Notes under the pieces: generated by a model
Told to the model about the DNA's origin: nothing
Seen by the model: only the letters and a program-made list of their open reading frames with translations
Database searches by the model: none
NCBI GenBank assembly: GCA_910585905.1
Contig: CAJUID010000007.1
Location: 31,589-95,588 of the forward strand
Reading direction: 5' to 3'
Length of the DNA: 64,000 nucleotides
From: an uncultured Lachnospiraceae bacterium
Lineage (GTDB): Bacteria; Bacillota; Clostridia; Lachnospirales; Lachnospiraceae
Shown: piece after piece, positions 60,358 to 64,000 of the stretch
Numbering within the stretch: position 1 is the first letter of the stretch
Layout of the letters: each line of letters begins with the position of its first letter
Program-made: the position numbers and the translations under genes

Positions 60358-61728
60358 ATGGGTGAAAGAAAATATTTAAAATGGTATAACAAAGTGGGGT
60401 ATGGATCGGGGGATATTGCGGGGAATGTGGTTTATGCACTGTTATCCTCATTTGTAATGATTTTTCTTACAGATACGGCTGGATTAAATTCAGGGATTGT
60501 GGGCACTTTGATGATGCTGTCGAAGCTTTTTGACGGGGTGACAGATATCTTTTTTGGCTCTATGATTGATAAGACAAAGACTAAGATGGGGAAAGCACGT
60601 CCGTGGATGCTGTGGGCATACTTTGGCAATGCCTTGATGTTGGTTTTGATTTTTATGATTCCGCGCAGCATGGGGGATACAGCAAAATATGCGTATTTCT
60701 TTATTACGTACACTTTGCTGAACGCTGTATTCTATACAGCAAATAATATTGCATATTCTGCTCTTACTGCACTGATTACGAAAAACGGCAGTGAGCGTGT
60801 ACAGATGGGTTCGATTCGGTTTATCTTTGCCTTTGGCACAAGCCTTGCGATTCAGACGATTACAGTTGATGCGGTGGAGGCATTTGGCGGCGGGGCAATC
60901 GGCTGGAAGTACGTAGCGATTATTTATGCGTTGATTGGGCTTGTTGTTAATACAATCTCTGTATTCTCTGTCAAAGAACTTCCGGCTGAAGTGCTGGCAG
61001 AGGGGAGTGAGGATGGAAAGGCAGAAGAAAAGTTTTCTTTTGTAGATGCATTGAAGATTCTTGCGGCAAATAAGTTCTATCTGATTATCTGTGCAATATA
61101 TATTTTATCACAGATATTTACGGCGACACTTAATATGGGGATTTACTATATGACCTATATTTTAGGGGATGCTTCTTTACTTGGCGTATTTTCTTTTGCG
61201 ATTAATATTCCGCTAATTTGTGGGTTAATGTTTACGCCGATTCTGGTAAAAAAGCTTAATGGGATGTATAAGGTAAATTTGTGGGGATATGTGATTGCGA
61301 CAGTGGCTAGGGCCCTGGTAATCGTAGCGGGATATATGGGGAATATCCCTCTGATGTTATTATTTTCAGCAGTTGCGTCAATCGGCATGAGCCCCCTGCA
61401 AGGAGATTTAAATGCATTAATCGCGTCCTGCTCAGAATATACGTTTTTGACAAAGCGCAAACGTATGGATGGAACGATGTATTCTTGCTCTTCACTTGGA
61501 GTAAAAATTGGAAGTGGTATTGGCACAGCATTTGCTGGCTGGTTGTTAGCCGCGGGAGGATATGTCCCAAATGCGGTTACACAGCCTGAGTCCTGTATAA
61601 ATATCCTATATTTTATGTATTTGTGGATACCGATGATTATTAATTTGGTGATTATGCTCTTGCTTTCAAGGTTAAAAGTAGAACAGGCAAATGCAGCGCT
61701 AACTGCGCATAGCCAGAAATTAGAATAA
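60358..61728 (+). CDS. GPH-family (MelB-like) sugar:cation symporter
   Basis: The 456-residue protein has about twelve helices and the GPH signature: KVGYGSGDIAGNVVYALLSSF (in part) and LFDGVTDIFFGSMIDKTKTKMGKARPW (in part). It should bring in a galactoside with a cation; the lacZ gene upstream makes lactose or a related sugar likely. There is no C-terminal IIA phosphotransfer domain as in LacS. The start at 60358 is preferred to GTG 60349, which lies directly on the GGGAGGAG site. Confidence 0.9.
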   Translation: MGERKYLKWYNKVGYGSGDIAGNVVYALLSSFVMIFLTDTAGLNSGIVGTLMMLSKLFDGVTDIFFGSMIDKTKTKMGKARPWMLWAYFGNALMLVLIFMIPRSMGDTAKYAYFFITYTLLNAVFYTANNIAYSALTALITKNGSERVQMGSIRFIFAFGTSLAIQTITVDAVEAFGGGAIGWKYVAIIYALIGLVVNTISVFSVKELPAEVLAEGSEDGKAEEKFSFVDALKILAANKFYLIICAIYILSQIFTATLNMGIYYMTYILGDASLLGVFSFAINIPLICGLMFTPILVKKLNGMYKVNLWGYVIATVARALVIVAGYMGNIPLMLLFSAVASIGMSPLQGDLNALIASCSEYTFLTKRKRMDGTMYSCSSLGVKIGSGIGTAFAGWLLAAGGYVPNAVTQPESCINILYFMYLWIPMIINLVIMLLLSRLKVEQANAALTAHSQKLE

Positions 61729-61729
61729 G

Positions 61730-61873
61730 TTTATTCCCGCGAAGCAACGAGCCAAGCGCGAGCTTGCTCGCATTTGGCGACTGCCGCGAGGGTCAAATAC
61801 CCCGCTCCTCTGGGGCGAACTTGCTAAAAAGAAGCTAAGTCATGCCCCGTTGCTTGCAGCGGGGTATTTGACT
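61730..61873 (+). repeat. Dispersed 144-bp structured repeat, copy C
   Basis: Differs from copies A and B by one base (CCCGCTCCTC in place of CCCGCCCCTC). It begins one base after the transporter's stop codon, in the same orientation as the gene. A strong terminator follows at 61891. Confidence 0.92.
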
Positions 61874-61890
61874 GGTAAGAGAATATTATA

Positions 61891-61922
61891 AATAAGCGCA
61901 CCGTTTTGCCGGTGCGCTTATT
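61891..61922. terminator. Terminator between transporter/repeat and chemoreceptor
   Basis: AATAAGCGCACCG (61891-61903) pairs perfectly with 61910-61922. It serves the convergent transporter and chemoreceptor genes. Confidence 0.88.
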
Positions 61923-61939
61923 CAATCAATCTATGTATT

Positions 61940-63637
61940 TTAGAATACGAAGCGATCCATCATCTGTACCATTGTAGTAACCTGAGCAGACTGTTCTTCA
62001 CTGACTGCCGCGGTTTCCTGCGAGGTAGCGGAGTTATTATCTACAATTGCAGCAACCTTTGTAATGTTGCTGTCAATGTGGTTCATTTCTTCTACATTCT
62101 GTTTTAAAATATTTGCCACATGAGCCATCTGTTCAGTTGCAGTTTTAGCCCCAGCCATAACCTCTGTCATGTTTTCAGCAGTTGCACCTGCAATCTCTAT
62201 GCCTTTGTTTACTGCGGAGACAGTGGTTTCAATTAGGTGAGTGGTTTCACCTGCAGCAGTTGCGGATTCTTCTGCCAATTTTTTCACCTGTTCTGCAACG
62301 ACCGCAAATCCCTTTCCAGCTTCCCCAGCGCGGGCTGCTTCGATTGCGGCATTTAAAGACAACAAGTTTGTCTGTTCTGCGATATCTTCAATCGTTTCAA
62401 TAATCGTCCGTATTTCTTCGGAACAATGGCTGATTTCCCCGATTGCCTGTGTTAATTCCTGCATCTTTGAATTTCCCTCAGAAAGTGAAACACCAGCCTC
62501 AGCAGCAATCTCAACAGTAGAGTTTGCCTCAACTGCACTCTGTTCCATGCTTGCTGTCATAGCATCAACCATCTTTGCAAGGTCAGTTACTTCGATTGCC
62601 TGTGCTGTGCTTCCTTCTGCTAAATCGACGGAAGCCTGCGCTAACTGCTCAGATCCGCTGTCAATTTGTTGTGCTGTATCCCTGATTGTGATTAAGACTG
62701 TTTTTGTCTCCTCCTGTATTTTTAGAAGTGACTCTTTGATTGCTGTGAATTCTCCAACATACTGTTGCGTAACTTCAATATTGTAATTTCCCTGTCCCAT
62801 TTGCCCCAGTACACTTGAAATTTCCCGAATCATATTTGTATAATTCTTTTTCATGAAGTTGATGGCAGCCACCATTTTGCCGACCTCGCTGTCATCTTCT
62901 ACTAAGTCAGTGGATTCGTGAAAGTTTCCCTGTGCCAATTCACCCATCTGGTCAGAGACTTTCAGAATTGGCTGCAAAAGTTCTGTTTTTGCGAATTTAA
63001 TTGTGCGCAAAATTTCTAAGACAAAGTAAGCGAAAGAAAGAATAAAGAGCAATTCACCTACCGTCACAATGATTTTTAAAACATTTTTTTGTCTGCTTTT
63101 CCGCTGCTGGATGGTATCAATACATTCATCTGTCAATGATGTGATTTCCTGAATTGCATTTTCATATGCTTCTCCAAATACAAGGGCAGTTGCCTTTGAA
63201 GTATCCCTTTTTTGGGCAAATTCCATAGATTTTTCTTCCAGAGGTACCAGCCCGTTTGATAACTCTGCGATATGTTCCAGAGATGCCCATTCTTCTTTTG
63301 TGATGCTGTTTTTCTTCAAACCCTCCCATGCAATATCACGGTTCTTATCTTCATTTAATTCTTTCATATAAGCGTCATAATGTGATTGGTCGCTGGTGAT
63401 TGCATAGGCACGCACTTCTGATGTGAGTTTTTTGGAACCCAGGCGGTATTGGTTTAGGAGCATTGTGTTTTCTAATTGTTCTGCTTCCATCCTTGATACA
63501 AAAAAGTTAGAACCTACGAAAACTACAAGTAGTATCACACTTGTAATTACGATAAAGCCTGCCCGTTTCACGATCTGGTTAAGCCGGGCTGCCTGGCTGT
63601 TTGCGCTTGCTTGTTTTTTCTTTGTGGCTTTTTTCAT
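61940..63637 (-). CDS. Methyl-accepting chemotaxis protein
   Basis: The 565-residue receptor has TM1 at about residues 26-46 (AGFIVITSVILLVVFVGSNF), a helical outer sensor of about 140 residues, TM2 near 190-212 (VGELLFILSFAYFVLEIL), a HAMP domain, and a signalling coiled coil with tip EQTNLLSLNAAIEAARAGEAG. The start at 63637 has GAGGAG upstream; a frame running to 63721 crosses the structured leader and is not used. Ligand unknown. It ends RFVF, without the NWETF-type CheR-binding tail. Confidence 0.93.
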   Translation of the reverse strand: MKKATKKKQASANSQAARLNQIVKRAGFIVITSVILLVVFVGSNFFVSRMEAEQLENTMLLNQYRLGSKKLTSEVRAYAITSDQSHYDAYMKELNEDKNRDIAWEGLKKNSITKEEWASLEHIAELSNGLVPLEEKSMEFAQKRDTSKATALVFGEAYENAIQEITSLTDECIDTIQQRKSRQKNVLKIIVTVGELLFILSFAYFVLEILRTIKFAKTELLQPILKVSDQMGELAQGNFHESTDLVEDDSEVGKMVAAINFMKKNYTNMIREISSVLGQMGQGNYNIEVTQQYVGEFTAIKESLLKIQEETKTVLITIRDTAQQIDSGSEQLAQASVDLAEGSTAQAIEVTDLAKMVDAMTASMEQSAVEANSTVEIAAEAGVSLSEGNSKMQELTQAIGEISHCSEEIRTIIETIEDIAEQTNLLSLNAAIEAARAGEAGKGFAVVAEQVKKLAEESATAAGETTHLIETTVSAVNKGIEIAGATAENMTEVMAGAKTATEQMAHVANILKQNVEEMNHIDSNITKVAAIVDNNSATSQETAAVSEEQSAQVTTMVQMMDRFVF

Positions 63638-63830
63638 ATTTCTCCTCATTTCTGCGCTGCTTAAGCTGTGTAACATCAGGTTTTGCGGCTGGCAGCGCAC
63701 AGACACAGAACCTGATAGCATAGCGTATCCCTAGAAACTTGGACGAGTTTTTTGGTGCGCTATACTAGTACAGCACATAAGATGCTGCACATGGCTGGCA
63801 GAAATCCGCCAGTCGTTTCTTCTTTTTCAC
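63638..63830 (-). promoter_or_regulatory. Long structured 5' leader of the chemoreceptor gene
   Basis: On the minus strand successive hairpins are visible: CTGGCGGA with TCTGCCAG, CAGCA with TGCTG, ATAGCG with CGCTAT, and ATCAGGTT with AACCTGAT. The last lies about 30 bases before the ribosome binding site. I could not match it to a known riboswitch. Confidence 0.4.
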
Positions 63831-64000
63831 TACATAGAACTAAAAATTCCCGAACCATATTATATTAATTACATTATACTTTCTTAGGGACAAATATGCA
63901 ATAGGTTTGACTTTCCCCATTTTTTAGAGGGAATAATTCTGATGTTATTGAAGACACAGATATTTTGCCAATTTTGCTCTGTGTACATGATTTTCATTCA
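63831..64000. other. Right-edge region, no gene recognised
   Basis: AT-rich sequence with no frame that has a ribosome binding site. It probably contains the promoter of the chemoreceptor gene on the minus strand. Confidence 0.4.

Noticed and set aside
63640..63830. A ykkC-type riboswitch in the chemoreceptor leader
   Set aside because: CTAGGGA is present on the minus strand but the second conserved GGTCCGAGAG block is not.
1..64000. CRISPR arrays, tRNA and rRNA genes, complete insertion sequences
   Set aside because: I looked for regularly spaced repeats, cloverleaf T-loops, rRNA-like segments and transposase motifs and saw none; subtle tRNAs could be missed without a scanner.

Overview
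The window looks like a chromosome segment of a low-GC, spore-forming, anaerobic Firmicute, most likely a gut Lachnospiraceae-type Clostridium. The grounds are: AT-rich codon use with strong GGAGG-type ribosome binding sites; spore-associated genes (two CotF-like coat proteins and a YyaC-like protein); oxygen-independent enzymes (class III ribonucleotide reductase NrdD and the [FeFe]-hydrogenase maturase HydG); a leucine T-box; and Gram-positive families such as RecU, RsiV and small alarmone synthetases. The genus is an inference; no rRNA or tRNA gene was seen.

Layout. 1-9.9 kb: the 3' end of an M23 peptidase gene, then plus-strand genes for a small (p)ppGpp synthetase, an rRNA methyltransferase, a pseudouridine synthase, RecU, a CmpB-type membrane protein, NrdD and a GT-C-like membrane protein. 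9.9-15 kb: a leucine T-box and leuA, a convergent sigV/rsiV-like pair, the first copy of a dispersed repeat, a possible non-coding RNA and a cotF-like pair. 15-20 kb: a structured leader ahead of a TM1266-like regulator and hydG, then two minus-strand chemotaxis-type receptors, one of them soluble with a PocR domain. 20-26 kb: nadB-nadC, a GH5 glycanase, a DUF4846 protein, a terminal-inverted-repeat element and a fucose/arabinose isomerase family gene. 26-34 kb: a moxR-DUF58-transglutaminase operon, glycogen phosphorylase and a 53-residue membrane peptide. 34-42 kb: phosphofructokinase, dnaX-ybaB-recR, a yyaC-like gene, a LysM protein and a DUF5711-like protein. 41.5-46.2 kb: rpsL-rpsG-fusA and tuf with clear promoters and a terminator.

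46.2-54.5 kb is the accessory part. Immediately after tuf there are decayed reading frames, a GNAT gene, a second 54-bp copy of the tuf 3' end with its own terminator, a second copy of the same decayed reading frame, an AraC regulator, a GNAT gene split by a repeat element, a chloramphenicol-phosphotransferase-like kinase, a CD3324-like HTH protein, an esterase and a FIST-GGDEF protein. The repeated tuf end suggests that DNA has been integrated or accreted at this site.

54.5-64 kb: a stand-alone TrpB2-type tryptophan synthase beta chain, an AraC regulator divergent from lacZ and a GPH-family sugar transporter (a lactose/galactoside module), another full copy of the repeat, and a third chemoreceptor with a long structured leader.

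The most unusual features are (i) a 144-bp structured repeat family with three full copies and two decayed ones, one copy splitting a GNAT gene, (ii) the tuf 3'-end duplication with paired gene debris, (iii) a LysM membrane protein whose N-terminal domain resembles a JAMM/MPN fold without its metal ligands, and (iv) several unassigned structured RNA candidates.
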